The notes below the pieces were generated by a model. The model saw only the letters and a program-made list of their open reading frames with translations. It did no database searches and was not told where the DNA came from. A program made the translations under genes and the position numbers. DNA of 64,000 nucleotides from CAVUXJ01 sp963814975 (GTDB lineage Bacteria; Acidobacteriota; Vicinamibacteria; Vicinamibacterales; CAVVIG01), in contig CAWFFB010000027.1 of NCBI GenBank assembly GCA_963814975.1, positions 1 to 64,000 of the forward strand, read 5' to 3'. Of this stretch, positions 21,046 through 29,669 are shown piece by piece. The first letter of the stretch is position 1. Each line of letters begins with the position of its first letter.

Positions 21046-22125
21046 ATGCCGGGCATGCGAGGAGATGACCGCCAGCCCGATGCGATGTTCAGTTACGTCT
21101 CGGCGGAGCAGCGCGTGCCGAAGACCCACCCGCTCCGGGCGATCCGGACGCTCGTCGATGGGGTGTGGCACGACATGTCGCGAGACTTCGACGGTCTGTA
21201 CGCCACAGTCGGCCGGCCGTCGATTCCGCCCGAGCGCTTGCTGCGGGCTCAGCTGCTGCAAATCTTCTATTCGATTCGGAGCGAGCGCCTGCTGATGGAA
21301 CAGCTCGACTACCACCTGCTGTTTCGGTGGTTTGTCGGCATGGAGATGGACGAGCCGATCTGGGACGTGACCGTGTTCACGAAGAACCGCGACCGGTTGC
21401 TCAATCAGGAGATTGCGCGCGGCTTCTTCCGCCGGGTCGTGGAGCGCGCTCAGGACCTGATGTCGGATGAGCACTTCACGGTCGATGGGACCTTGATTGA
21501 GGCGTGGGCCAGCCAGAAGAGCTTTCAACGGAAGGATGGCGGCACGGATGGCGACGGGCGCAACTTTCGAGGGGAAGAACGGAAGAACGACACCCATGCC
21601 TCGAAGACGGACCCGGACGCGCGGCTGTATCGACGGTCGAACAACGCCGAGTCCCGGCTGGCCTATTTGGGGCATCTGTTGATCGAGAATCGCCATGGCC
21701 TGATCGCCGACGCGATGGCGACGCAGGCCGACGGCGACGCGGAACGGGACGCTGGCCTGCTCATGTTGCACGCGCGGTGGAAGCGGGCGCCCGGCGGTGG
21801 TCGCACCGTCGGCGCCGACAAGGGGTACGACGTGCGGGACTTCGTGGAAACAACGCGGGAGTTGGGAGCGACACCGCATGTCACGCAGAACCTCACGCGG
21901 CGCGGGGGTAGCGCCATCGACGGTCGCACGACGCGGCACGTCGGTTATGCGATCAGCCAACAGGCCCGCCGGCGTATCGAGCCGGCGTTTGGGTGGCTGA
22001 AGACCATCGCCTGGATCCGCACGGTGAAGTTGCGAGGCCTGGCGAACGTCGACTGGTTGTTTGTCTTCGCGAGCGCTGCGTTCAATCTGATCCGCTTGCC
22101 GAAGCTGCTGCCGCAGCCAGCTTGA
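21046..22125 (+). CDS. IS5-family-like DDE transposase
   Basis: 359 residues. An N-terminal DUF772-type domain (FSYVSAEQRVPKTHPLRAIR; RLLRAQLLQIFYSIRSERLL) precedes an RNase-H-like catalytic core. Candidate DDE residues are the Asp in FTVDGTLIEAWAS, the Asp in VGADKGYD and the Glu in RRIEPAFGWLKT. The catalytic motifs and length are intact, so the protein may be active even though the element's right end appears lost. It lies directly downstream of the long hairpin repeat. The subfamily is uncertain. Confidence 0.88.
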   Translation: MPGMRGDDRQPDAMFSYVSAEQRVPKTHPLRAIRTLVDGVWHDMSRDFDGLYATVGRPSIPPERLLRAQLLQIFYSIRSERLLMEQLDYHLLFRWFVGMEMDEPIWDVTVFTKNRDRLLNQEIARGFFRRVVERAQDLMSDEHFTVDGTLIEAWASQKSFQRKDGGTDGDGRNFRGEERKNDTHASKTDPDARLYRRSNNAESRLAYLGHLLIENRHGLIADAMATQADGDAERDAGLLMLHARWKRAPGGGRTVGADKGYDVRDFVETTRELGATPHVTQNLTRRGGSAIDGRTTRHVGYAISQQARRRIEPAFGWLKTIAWIRTVKLRGLANVDWLFVFASAAFNLIRLPKLLPQPA

Positions 22126-23266
22126 GGAGCTCGACGTGTCTCTGCTCGCCGGTTTCGCCGTCACACCGAGGCAGTTCAAAACCAATCCGGGTCTGTTGAA
22201 CGCGTACGGTGCGCGGGTCGGAAGGCAATCGCGCATAATCACCAATGCGATGCGCCGGATTGTTGTATCTCCACCGGATGGGTTTCGCGTGTTTGTTGTA
22301 GTGGCGAACGTAGCGCCGAATCTTGCGGGCCAGATCCGCGACCGATGTGAAGATGCCGCGCGCGATCAAGTCGCGCTGGATCTTGGAGAACCAGAGCTCG
22401 ATTTGATTCAGCCACGAAGCGTACATCGGCGTAAAGTGCAGATGGACGTTCGGATGCGCGATCAAGAACGTGCGGACGGCCTGCGTCTTGTGCGTCGAGA
22501 GGTTATCGGCAATTACATGAATTTCCCGTCTCGCCGGCTGGCTGGTGACGATGTCCCCGAGAAAATCGACGAACGCCGCACTCGTGTGCCGCGGCACCGT
22601 ATGCCCCAGCACCTCGCCGGTCCGCGTGTTGAGCGCGGCCAAGAGGGAGAGCGTGCCGTGGCGGACATATTCAAAGCCGTGGCGTTCGGCGCGCCCAGGC
22701 GACAGCGGCAGCACGGGGTCGAGGCGATCGAGCGCTTGAATGGCCGTTTTCTCGTCCACGGCAAACACGGCTGCGTGGTGCGGCGGATTCACGTACAGTC
22801 CGATCACGTCCGCCGCCTTGGCCTCGAACTCGGGATCGTCCGACTCCATGTAGCGCGCGAAGCGATGCGGCTGCAGCCCCGCGCGCTGCCATGCTTTGGC
22901 GACGAGGTTGTGATGGATCTTGAGCAGCCGCCCCAACTTGCGCGTACTGCAATGCGTGGTCCCGTCGGCTGGGCCTTGGCGGGTCTTCTCCAGAATGCGG
23001 GCCTCCATGGTGGGCGTCAGGATCGTCGGCGGCTGACCGCGGTAGCGCGGACGCAGGCCGTCGAGCCGATCCTCCAGGAACCGTCGGCGCCAGCGATTGA
23101 TATAGTCCCGATAGCAGGGGACAGTCGCTTCAATCGCCGAATACGATTCGCCATCGGCCAGCATCAGGATCACCCGCGCGCGGCGCGCGTCTTCCGATCG
23201 GATGCTGAGACTCCGCATGCGGCGGTGAAGTTCGGTTCGCTCATCAGTCGTCAATGTCAGCGCCAT
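22082..23266 (-). CDS. IS630-family transposase
   Basis: About 394 residues from ATG 23266. A helix-turn-helix region (SLSIRSEDARRARVILMLAD, ATVPCYRDYINRWRRRFLE) precedes the DDE core: Asp in FAVDEKTAIQA, Asp in HVIADNLSTHKT and Glu in SWLNQIELWFSKIQ, as in IS630/Tc1 elements. The last ~40 residues are atypical and end in an Ala/Ser tail read from the antisense of the adjoining transposase, so the natural C-terminus has probably been extended by the junction. IS630 elements insert at TA; the flanking duplications were not resolved. Confidence 0.88.
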   Translation of the reverse strand: MALTLTTDERTELHRRMRSLSIRSEDARRARVILMLADGESYSAIEATVPCYRDYINRWRRRFLEDRLDGLRPRYRGQPPTILTPTMEARILEKTRQGPADGTTHCSTRKLGRLLKIHHNLVAKAWQRAGLQPHRFARYMESDDPEFEAKAADVIGLYVNPPHHAAVFAVDEKTAIQALDRLDPVLPLSPGRAERHGFEYVRHGTLSLLAALNTRTGEVLGHTVPRHTSAAFVDFLGDIVTSQPARREIHVIADNLSTHKTQAVRTFLIAHPNVHLHFTPMYASWLNQIELWFSKIQRDLIARGIFTSVADLARKIRRYVRHYNKHAKPIRWRYNNPAHRIGDYARLPSDPRTVRVQQTRIGFELPRCDGETGEQRHVELLKLAAAAASASGSD

Positions 23267-23331
23267 GAGGCGCAATGTACCGGTACTACTTCAGCGAGTA
23301 CAAGCGACTAGTCTAGCGGCCCGTTCAGTGT

Positions 23332-23508
23332 TCAGGCGAGCGGCTGTTCGGCCCACCGGCGGGCGCGAGCCAGTGCCTCGTCGCGGTTTGCCGCCACGAG
23401 GACGACGGAACGGTCGGGCTTGGTGCTGCCTTCGCGCGTGATCCAGGCGATCCAGTGGGGGCCCCGCTCTTCGGCATGAATCTCGTAAGGGCCAGCTATC
23501 GAGGTCAT
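23332..23508 (-). CDS. Small hypothetical protein
   Basis: A 58-residue protein from ATG 23508. Beta-strands (YEIHAEERGPHWIAWITRE, SVVLVAANRD) are followed by a helix (DEALARARRWAEQ). The layout matches the small protein at 12820-13050 (strands, then an Asp-Glu-Ala helix, then Trp). It is the first gene after the insertion-sequence cluster. A longer frame exists upstream but adds residues unlike the fold. The function is not known. Confidence 0.5.
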   Translation of the reverse strand: MTSIAGPYEIHAEERGPHWIAWITREGSTKPDRSVVLVAANRDEALARARRWAEQPLA

Positions 23509-23649
23509 TCTGGAAAAAGAAAGTATCAGATTTGCGCCAGTTTCGCGAGGTTCGCGGATTTCAGGCCGAATTCTCGTTGCGTAGACCCCGGCCATTACAT
23601 AGAATCAGGCTTTCACTGCAATACCCGGAAGGGTTGAGGGGAGTCGTTC

Positions 23650-23871
23650 GTGACGTTGACTTGTCCACACTGCGGCAACGACCGGAACTTTCAGGTCAAA
23701 ACGCTGCAGATGCACGTGGTCCATCTCGAAGATGGCCGCGTGGAAGTGTCGGAAGAGAGCCGGCCCGCCGTCCTCGAGGTACTCTGCGACGAGTGCGAGT
23801 CGGCACTCAAGTTCGAGGAGTTCGAGGACACGCTCCGTAAAGAAGTCCTGCTTACCATCGGCGCGCGCTGA
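23650..23871 (+). CDS. Small zinc-ribbon protein
   Basis: 73 residues from GTG 23650, with GAGGGGAG upstream. CPHCGN near the N-terminus and CDECES near residue 46 form a CxxC...CxxC zinc ribbon, with an acidic C-terminal helix (FEEFEDTLRKEVLL). No enzyme domain is present. It is convergent with another small zinc-ribbon gene at 23889-24056. Such proteins often bind nucleic acid or act as adaptors; the role here is unknown. Confidence 0.65.
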   Translation: MTLTCPHCGNDRNFQVKTLQMHVVHLEDGRVEVSEESRPAVLEVLCDECESALKFEEFEDTLRKEVLLTIGAR

Positions 23872-23888
23872 ACGCGCGCGCCTCGGCT

Positions 23889-24056
23889 TCAGGTTCCAGC
23901 CTCTTCGGCCTCTTCGAAGTAGTCGCAATCCGGACAGACCCACTCGGGCGTCTTCCGCGTGGTGGGCTTCGGATTGCCGGGGATCTGCACGACGGTCTGC
24001 ATCTGCTTGAGTTGCATCGTGCCGCCGCATAGCGGGCATTCCCTCTCAGCAGGCAT
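23889..24056 (-). CDS. Small zinc-ribbon protein
   Basis: 55 residues from ATG 24056. Two Cys pairs, ECPLCGG and VCPDCDY, are separated by ~30 residues containing a basic, Pro-rich loop (IPGNPKPTTRKTPEW). The protein ends in an acidic tail. It resembles short YgiT-like or transcription-factor-type zinc ribbons; no helix-turn-helix follows, so it is not a full antitoxin. It is convergent with 23650-23871. Confidence 0.6.
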   Translation of the reverse strand: MPAERECPLCGGTMQLKQMQTVVQIPGNPKPTTRKTPEWVCPDCDYFEEAEEAGT

Positions 24057-24135
24057 GATTCTTGATCGCACGTTACCATCCGCGTGTCGCCTTGACAAGC
24101 ATCGGAGCCGCTCCTATCGTTATTCAGGTTTTGCT

Positions 24136-24603
24136 GTGAGCCGCGATTCCTTTCGGTTCCAACCGTTGCCCGGCGTGTGGCGGTCATCGAATTCCGCCAG
24201 CCGGCTGCACGACTGCTTCGCCGACGAAGTGGCGATCGATTTTCCGTCCGTCGGCCACTTCGTCGAGCGGGTGCGCCACGGGTTCCTGGGCGAAGGTGGC
24301 GGCACCGAGGTGCTCACCACCGAAGTGTGGCTGTCTCGGCGCGATGCGTCGGCGGGGACCGTCGTTCCCCTCGAGGTGCCGCTTCGCGGCACATGCACGC
24401 GATGCGGCGGCCGCGGCGAAACCTGGACGGAGCGGTGCGCCGACTGCTGCGGCACCGGCGATTCACTCGTGCGGCATCCGGTCCGCCTCTCGGTGCCGGC
24501 CGGCGTCGCCGACGGGGCCCGCTTCCGGTTCCGCGTCACCTCTCCGCACGCCGAACCGGTCCGTGTCGAAGTGCGCGTCGCCATTCGATCATCGGTCGCG
24601 TAA
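24136..24603 (+). CDS. DnaJ-type zinc-finger protein without J domain
   Basis: 155 residues, taking GTG 24136 as the start because it opens just before the conserved block. The middle has a double CxxCxGxG-like motif (CTRCGGRGETW, CADCCGTGDS), as in the DnaJ cysteine-rich region, followed by a strand region like the DnaJ C-terminal substrate domain (VRLSVPAGVADGARFRF). There is no HPD J domain, so it cannot stimulate DnaK in the usual way. The N-terminal part (DEVAIDFPSVGHFVERVRHG) is unassigned. It may be a chaperone-derived holdase or redox protein. Confidence 0.65.
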   Translation: MSRDSFRFQPLPGVWRSSNSASRLHDCFADEVAIDFPSVGHFVERVRHGFLGEGGGTEVLTTEVWLSRRDASAGTVVPLEVPLRGTCTRCGGRGETWTERCADCCGTGDSLVRHPVRLSVPAGVADGARFRFRVTSPHAEPVRVEVRVAIRSSVA

Positions 24604-24648
24604 GTCCGGGGATCTGCGGCTGACCCGGGATTCTCATGTCCCACCACG

Positions 24649-25026
24649 ATGTCTTCGCACGTTGAGTGTGTTGCCGTTCTCATGATCGTCTGGGGCGCTT
24701 TGACGACGATGGTGGGCCTGTCGACGCTCGCGCTGGGGCTGGCCGCCGCCGCCCTGTTCGCCTCGGCCGGCGGCCAGGCCGGCGGCCAATTCGCGGCCGG
24801 TCTGACCGCCGCCACGTTCACCGCGCTGGCGATCATCGCGATCCTCTGGGGTCTGATGCACGTCGCGGTGGGTCTGCCGCTCCGCCGCCGGCGGCACTGG
24901 TCGCGTCTTGGCGCATTGATGCTCGGTTCAGTGGACCTGGCGCTCTTGCCGTACGGCACCGCCCTCGGTGCCTATACCTTGTGGGCGCTCCTCAGCGAGG
25001 AGGGGAAGAAGCTCTTCGAAGCATGA
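24649..25026 (+). CDS. Small integral membrane protein
   Basis: 125 residues with three to four hydrophobic helices (VAVLMIVWGALTTMVGLSTL, FTALAIIAILWGLMHVAVGL, LMLGSVDLALLPYGTAL). An RRRRHW loop after the second suggests the cytoplasmic side. No recognised family. It is convergent with yidD, with a strong hairpin between the two stops. The start ATG 24649 has no obvious Shine-Dalgarno. Confidence 0.6.
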   Translation: MSSHVECVAVLMIVWGALTTMVGLSTLALGLAAAALFASAGGQAGGQFAAGLTAATFTALAIIAILWGLMHVAVGLPLRRRRHWSRLGALMLGSVDLALLPYGTALGAYTLWALLSEEGKKLFEA

Positions 25027-25027
25027 A

Positions 25028-25091
25028 ATTGCAGATTTCAGATTGCGGATTTCTTGCACATTGATCTGAAATTCAATCTGCCATCTGCAAT
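25028..25091. terminator. Hairpin between convergent genes
   Basis: Arms 25028-25045 and 25074-25091 pair at 16 of 18 positions (ATTGCAGAT ... ATCTGCAAT) around a 28-base loop. The hairpin lies exactly between the stops of the membrane protein and yidD. There is no long T-run, so a bidirectional terminator is a reasonable guess; the AT-rich composition differs from the surroundings and could also mark a small repeat. Confidence 0.5.
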
Positions 25092-25092
25092 C

Positions 25093-25368
25093 TCATGGAT
25101 TGTCGATGGTCCCGCGCCCGGTCCACGGCCCGCACCGCGCGATCCGCTTCGCCGTTTTCCAGCCGCCCGACAGAAGACCCTCGCGCCTGATCACAATCTC
25201 TGCGTACCTGCTGCAGGTTGGCGTGAACCGGCAGGTCACACCGGCGAATGTCAGCATCGGCGCAACCGTACGCTGGTAGGCGTGGATTCCGCCGACGGCC
25301 ACGGCCTGCCCGTTCAGCCAGAGCAGGGTCAGCAACGACGCCACGACAAAGAGCAGTCGCCTGCGCAT
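25093..25368 (-). CDS. yidD: Membrane protein insertion efficiency factor YidD
   Basis: 91 residues. The family signature is clear: YQRTVAPML, then CRFTPTCSRYAEIVIRREG and a C-terminal AKRIARCGPW. YidD lies at the inner membrane and helps the YidC insertase. The N-terminal hydrophobic segment (LLFVVASLLTLLWLNGQAVA) is longer than in many homologues and could be a signal or anchor. It is usually found in the rpmH-rnpA-yidC cluster; here it is away from it, with a DUF4870-like membrane gene upstream. Confidence 0.92.
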   Translation of the reverse strand: MRRRLLFVVASLLTLLWLNGQAVAVGGIHAYQRTVAPMLTFAGVTCRFTPTCSRYAEIVIRREGLLSGGWKTAKRIARCGPWTGRGTIDNP

Positions 25369-25392
25369 CTCTGAAAAGGTCGTCGAAAAGCG

Positions 25393-25734
25393 CTAGAACC
25401 GGCTCGCGTACTCGCTGACCCCGGGAATGATCAGCCGCGTGCCGCCCATCGCCTTGATGATCGCGACGATGTGCACGCCGAGGATCGCTACCCAGATGAA
25501 GATCACGAACATGCTGAGCGCGCAACCGAGCCCGAAGGTGGCGAGGCTGACAAGGCTCGTCACGACCGCAAACCCCATGAGCAGCAGCAGCTCGGCGGCC
25601 AGCAGCACCAGGCCGTGCTTGGCGTGCCATTGCACGTCAGCATCGTCTTTTTCCAGGAGCAGCGGGACGATCGCGAGCGGCCAGAGGTAGGCCAGCACGA
25701 GCATCACGCCGCGATTCGAAGACGAATCGGGCAT
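25393..25734 (-). CDS. DUF4870/Tic20-like membrane protein
   Basis: 113 residues with three membrane helices: VLAYLWPLAIVPLLLE, AELLLLMGFAVVTSLVSL and MFVIFIWVAILGVHIVAII. The QWHAKHGLVLL motif between the first and second is typical of DUF4870 proteins. It is co-oriented with yidD, 24 bases upstream, so they are probably one transcript. The function of the family is unknown. Confidence 0.75.
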   Translation of the reverse strand: MPDSSSNRGVMLVLAYLWPLAIVPLLLEKDDADVQWHAKHGLVLLAAELLLLMGFAVVTSLVSLATFGLGCALSMFVIFIWVAILGVHIVAIIKAMGGTRLIIPGVSEYASRF

Positions 25735-25755
25735 CGGCGGGGGAGTGTACCATCC

Positions 25756-25785
25756 TTGTCATTTGCGCACCAAAGCCGATATTCT
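25756..25785 (+). promoter_or_regulatory. Promoter of mrp, possibly leaderless
   Basis: TTGTCA (25756-25761) and TATTCT (25780-25785) are separated by 18 bases. The expected start site falls at about 25792, which is the A of the mrp ATG. No Shine-Dalgarno precedes the ATG, which agrees with a leaderless message. Confidence 0.45.
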
Positions 25786-25791
25786 TGGACC

Positions 25792-26874
25792 ATGCCTGTC
25801 GATCAAGCTGCCGTGCTCGATGCGCTGAAGGTCGTGCAGGACCCCGATCTCCACCGCGACATCGTCAGTCTCGGCTTCGTCAAGGGTCTGAAAGTCGACG
25901 GGGGGATCGTCGCGTTCACCATCGAATTGACGACGCCCGCCTGTCCGGTGAAGGACCAGATGCGCGATCAGGCGCGCGCCGCTGTGATGGGCCTGCCCGG
26001 GGTCTCGCGCGTCGATGTCGCGATGAGCGCTCGGGTGCGCGAGGCCGTCTCCGGCGACGGCGCGCGGCAATCGCCGATCGGCGTCAAGAACATCATTGCG
26101 GTCGGCGCCGGCAAGGGTGGCGTGGGCAAGACGACGGTCGCCGTGAACCTCGCGCTCGCCCTCGCCAAGTGCGGCAGCAAGGTCGGAATCATCGATGCGG
26201 ATATCTACGGTCCCAACGTGCCGATCATGCTGGGCCTGCGCAAGACACAGCTCACAACCGATGGCCAAAAGATCATACCGGCAGAGAAATACGGCCTGCA
26301 GGTCATCTCGATGGGCTTCCTGACCGGCGACGATGCGCCAATCATCTGGCGCGGCCCGATGCTGCACGGCGCGCTGCAGCAGTTCTTCCGTGAAGTGAAG
26401 TGGATCGATCTGGACTACCTCGTCGTCGACCTGCCGCCAGGGACCGGCGACGTCGCGTTGAGCCTTGGCCAGATGGTGCCCGTCGCCGGGGCGATCGTGG
26501 TCACGACACCGCAACAGGTGGCGCTCGCCGACAGCCGCCGGGCGGTGGCGATGTACAGGAAGCTGAACATCCCGACGCTCGGGATCATCGAGAACATGAG
26601 CTACTTCGTCTGTCCGTCCTGCGCGCACGAGTCGGACATCTTCGGCCGAGGCGGCGGGGAGCAGCTGGCGTCCGAGCTCGGGGTCCCGTTCATCGGCCGC
26701 ATCCCGATCTACCAGCCGATTCGCGAAGGCGGCGATGCCGGCGTGCCGCTCACCATCGGCGAGCCCGACTCGGCCGCCGCCCGCGCGTTCATGGCAGCCG
26801 CCGAGCAGACCGCGGCGCAGGTCTCCATCGCGAGCTTCACGCGTCCGGTGATTCAGCTTAGCGTCGTGCAATGA
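25792..26874 (+). CDS. mrp: Mrp/NBP35-type iron-sulfur cluster carrier ATPase
   Basis: 360 residues. The N-terminal DUF59/MIP18 domain (LDALKVVQDPDLHRDIVSLG, TPACPVKDQM) is followed by a deviant Walker A P-loop (VGAGKGGVGKTTVAVNLALA), switch regions (IDADIYGPNVP, VVDLPPGTGDVALSL) and a CxxC in YFVCPSCAHE for cluster binding. It carries and delivers Fe-S clusters in the cytosol. The stop overlaps the start of the M16 peptidase gene (ATGA), so the three genes 25792-29554 are a translationally coupled operon. The length is typical. Confidence 0.93.
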   Translation: MPVDQAAVLDALKVVQDPDLHRDIVSLGFVKGLKVDGGIVAFTIELTTPACPVKDQMRDQARAAVMGLPGVSRVDVAMSARVREAVSGDGARQSPIGVKNIIAVGAGKGGVGKTTVAVNLALALAKCGSKVGIIDADIYGPNVPIMLGLRKTQLTTDGQKIIPAEKYGLQVISMGFLTGDDAPIIWRGPMLHGALQQFFREVKWIDLDYLVVDLPPGTGDVALSLGQMVPVAGAIVVTTPQQVALADSRRAVAMYRKLNIPTLGIIENMSYFVCPSCAHESDIFGRGGGEQLASELGVPFIGRIPIYQPIREGGDAGVPLTIGEPDSAAARAFMAAAEQTAAQVSIASFTRPVIQLSVVQ

Positions 26875-28178
26875 AGATTTCGGTCAGCAAACACACGCTC
26901 GCCAACGGCCTCGAGCTCCTGCTGCACGAGGATCACACCTGTCCGATTGTCGCCGTGAACCTGTGGTATCACGTCGGATCGAAGAATGAGCTGCCGGGAC
27001 ACACGGGTTTCGCGCACCTGTTCGAGCATCTGATGTTCGAAGGATCCAAGCATCACGACACGGGCTATTTCGAGCCATTGCAGGCGGCGGGCGCCGCGCT
27101 GAACGGATCGACCAACGCCGACCGCACCAACTACTGGGAAGTCGTGCCGTCCAGCGCGCTCGATCTCGCCCTCTGGATGGAATCGGATCGCCTCGGATAC
27201 CTGTTGCCGGCGCTGACCGAGGCCAAATTCTCGAACCAGCGCGACGTCGTGCTCAACGAGCGCAGCCAGAACTACGAAAACCGTCCCTACGGCCTGGCGC
27301 CGATGGTGGTGCTCGCGGCGCTGTTTCCGCCGGATCACCCGTACCACTGGACGACCATCGGCGAGGTGGCCGACCTCCACGCGGCACGGCTCGAGGACGC
27401 GCGGGAGTTCTTCCGTACCTACTATCATGCGGGCAACGTGTCGCTGGCACTCGCCGGCGATATCGATTCCGAGGCGGGCCTGGCATTGGCCCGCGCGTAT
27501 TTCGAGGACCTCCCGCCGGGGCCGCCGGTGGCCGCGGTGCGGCCCGTCCCGGCGGCACTCGAGGCAGAGCGCCGGCTCGTGCTCGAAGATCGCATCGAGC
27601 TTCCGCGACTGTCCATTTCGTGGCTGACGCCCGCGATGTTCGCGGCGGGCGACGCGGATCTCGATCTGGCGGCAGACGTGCTGGCAAACGGCAAGACATC
27701 CCGCCTGTACCGCCGTCTCGTGTACGAGGCGCGCGTCGCGACCGATGTGTCCGCGTCCCAGAACTCTCGCGAGATTGCCGGGTTCTTTCAGCTCACCGCC
27801 ACGGCAGCCCCCGGCGCGACCCTGGAGGACCTGGAGGAGATCATCGTCGACGAGATCGCGCGTCTGGGGTCCGAAGGACCCACGGCTACCGAGATCGATC
27901 GCGGGCGGATCCAGGCGGAAGCCCAATTCATGTTCCGTCTTCAAACGGTCGGCGGTTTCGGTGGCAAATCCGACCAGCTCAACGCGTACAACACATTTAT
28001 CGGCGATCCGACCTTCTTCGAGCGTGATCTCGAGCGGTACCATTCGGTGACGAGTCGGTCGCTGCAGGACGCGGTGCGGGCGTATCTCGATCACGGCCGC
28101 CGGGTGACGCTCAGCATCGTGCCACGCGGGCGACGGGAACTGGCGCTCCCCGACTCGGTCGTGGCGGTCGTCTCGTGA
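26871..28178 (+). CDS. M16 family zinc peptidase, catalytic subunit
   Basis: 435 residues, pitrilysin/insulinase type. The inverted zinc motif HxxEH is present (FAHLFEHLMFEG), and the distal Glu lies in the region VVLNERSQNYENRPYG. No signal peptide is visible, though homologues are often exported. Its stop overlaps the GTG of the next M16 gene by four bases; such paired genes encode heterodimers like mitochondrial processing peptidase, one subunit with zinc and one without. The substrate is unknown. Confidence 0.92.
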   Translation: MKISVSKHTLANGLELLLHEDHTCPIVAVNLWYHVGSKNELPGHTGFAHLFEHLMFEGSKHHDTGYFEPLQAAGAALNGSTNADRTNYWEVVPSSALDLALWMESDRLGYLLPALTEAKFSNQRDVVLNERSQNYENRPYGLAPMVVLAALFPPDHPYHWTTIGEVADLHAARLEDAREFFRTYYHAGNVSLALAGDIDSEAGLALARAYFEDLPPGPPVAAVRPVPAALEAERRLVLEDRIELPRLSISWLTPAMFAAGDADLDLAADVLANGKTSRLYRRLVYEARVATDVSASQNSREIAGFFQLTATAAPGATLEDLEEIIVDEIARLGSEGPTATEIDRGRIQAEAQFMFRLQTVGGFGGKSDQLNAYNTFIGDPTFFERDLERYHSVTSRSLQDAVRAYLDHGRRVTLSIVPRGRRELALPDSVVAVVS

Positions 28179-29554
28179 AAGCCCAGGTCCCGGCGGTGGT
28201 CGACCGATCGCGGCTGCCCGAGCCCGGGCCCGCTCCGCGCTTCACGTTTCCATCCATCGAAAAGTCGTCACGTCCGAACGGCCTTCGCGTCTGGACGGTG
28301 AATCATCCGTCCGTGCCGGTCGTGACGCTGATGCTCCTCGTTCGCCGCGGCGCCGCCGACGATCCGCCGGGAAAGGAAGGGCTCGCCGCGCTGACCGTCG
28401 ACATGCTCGATGAAGGCAGCGGGGGCCGATCCGCGATTCAGATGCATGAGGCGCTGGCGACAATCGGCGCGCAACTGGACGCCGACATCGGTTCGGACGC
28501 GGCGCTGACGAGCATTACCGTGCTCAGCCGCTTCACGGCGCCGGCGCTCACGCTGCTGGCCGACATGATGGTCAGGCCGTCGCTGAGCGAGGAGGATTTC
28601 AACCGCGTACGGCAGCTGCGGCTCCATCGCCTGACGCAGATTCGCGACGTGCCCGGGGCGGTGGCCGATCGGGCGTTCGTTCGTCTGCTGTTCGGCGCGC
28701 ATCCGTACGGGCATACCCCGCTCGGCAACGAGCAGGCGCTGGCTTCCCTGTCGATCGACGATGTGCGTGGGTTTCACGCTGCGCTCCTGAGGCCGGGAGA
28801 CGCGACGCTGGTGGCGGTCGGCGACTGCGGACACGACGCGATCTGCCGGCAAGTGGCCGATGCCTTCGACGGATGGGAAAGCGCGCCGGCGGGCAGCCTG
28901 CCGGCGGCCACCGTCCTGCCGAAGCCGGCGCGGCTCAACGTCGTGCCGCGTCCGGGAGCGCCGCAGTCGGAGCTGCGGCTCGGACATGTCGCGGTTGCGA
29001 GGAACACGCCCGACTACCACGCGCTGGTGGCGGCCAACATGGTGCTGGGCGGACAGTTCGTCAGCCGCATCAACATGAACCTTCGCACCGAAAAAGGCAT
29101 CACTTACGGCGCGCGCACCTCGTTCGACTTCCGGCGGCTGCCCGGGCCTTTTGCACTGCAGGTCAGCGTGCAGACCGCAGCCACGGCGATCGCGATCGAG
29201 GAATCGCTCGGCGAGATCGCCGCCCTTCGGGGTCCTCGGCCGGTTACCCCGCCGGAGCTGGCTCTGGGAATCGCGGCGCTGACGCGCGGCTATGCCCGCA
29301 ACTTCGAGACCGCCGAGCAGGTCGCGCGTGCGGTCACACAGCTCGCGCTGTATGATCTGCCCGACGACTATTTCGCGCAGTTCGTGCCACGGGTCGAGCA
29401 GGTCACCTCCGAGGACGTGACGCGCGTAGCCGCCCGCTATCTCGACCCTGCGCGGCTCACCGGGTTGATCGTAGGCGATTTCGACGTGATTGCCTCCGAT
29501 CTCGCCCGCCTCGAGCTCGGTGAGCCAGTAGTCCTCCCACCCGAGACCTTCTGA
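28175..29554 (+). CDS. M16 family peptidase-like protein, non-catalytic partner
   Basis: 459 residues starting at GTG 28175. It has the same fold as its neighbour (RPNGLRVWTVNHPSVPVVTL; GKEGLAALTVDMLDEGSGG), but where HxxEH should be there is LAALTVDML, so zinc is not bound. The C-terminal R/Y motif that holds substrate is kept (NLRTEKGITYGARTSF). This division matches known M16 A/B pairs. It ends the mrp operon. Confidence 0.9.
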   Translation: MKAQVPAVVDRSRLPEPGPAPRFTFPSIEKSSRPNGLRVWTVNHPSVPVVTLMLLVRRGAADDPPGKEGLAALTVDMLDEGSGGRSAIQMHEALATIGAQLDADIGSDAALTSITVLSRFTAPALTLLADMMVRPSLSEEDFNRVRQLRLHRLTQIRDVPGAVADRAFVRLLFGAHPYGHTPLGNEQALASLSIDDVRGFHAALLRPGDATLVAVGDCGHDAICRQVADAFDGWESAPAGSLPAATVLPKPARLNVVPRPGAPQSELRLGHVAVARNTPDYHALVAANMVLGGQFVSRINMNLRTEKGITYGARTSFDFRRLPGPFALQVSVQTAATAIAIEESLGEIAALRGPRPVTPPELALGIAALTRGYARNFETAEQVARAVTQLALYDLPDDYFAQFVPRVEQVTSEDVTRVAARYLDPARLTGLIVGDFDVIASDLARLELGEPVVLPPETF

Positions 29555-29669
29555 TAGCATCAACGGAAATTGGTGAGCTGGTGCATCGGTGAATTCGATG
29601 CCCACTCACGGAGTCACCCGTTCGCCAACTCGCAGATGTCGCGTCCTGCGGACACCAGGAGGACGCCAG

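Larger units (their letters stand above)
20986..23330. mobile_element. Cluster of two insertion sequences (IS5-like and IS630-like)
   Basis: Two transposase genes lie tail to tail, with coding frames overlapping at 22082-22125. The IS630 frame runs past its natural end into the antisense of the IS5 transposase 3' end, so one element appears to have inserted into or beside the other and removed the right end of the IS5-like copy. No clear terminal inverted repeats were found on either side. Confidence 0.65.
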
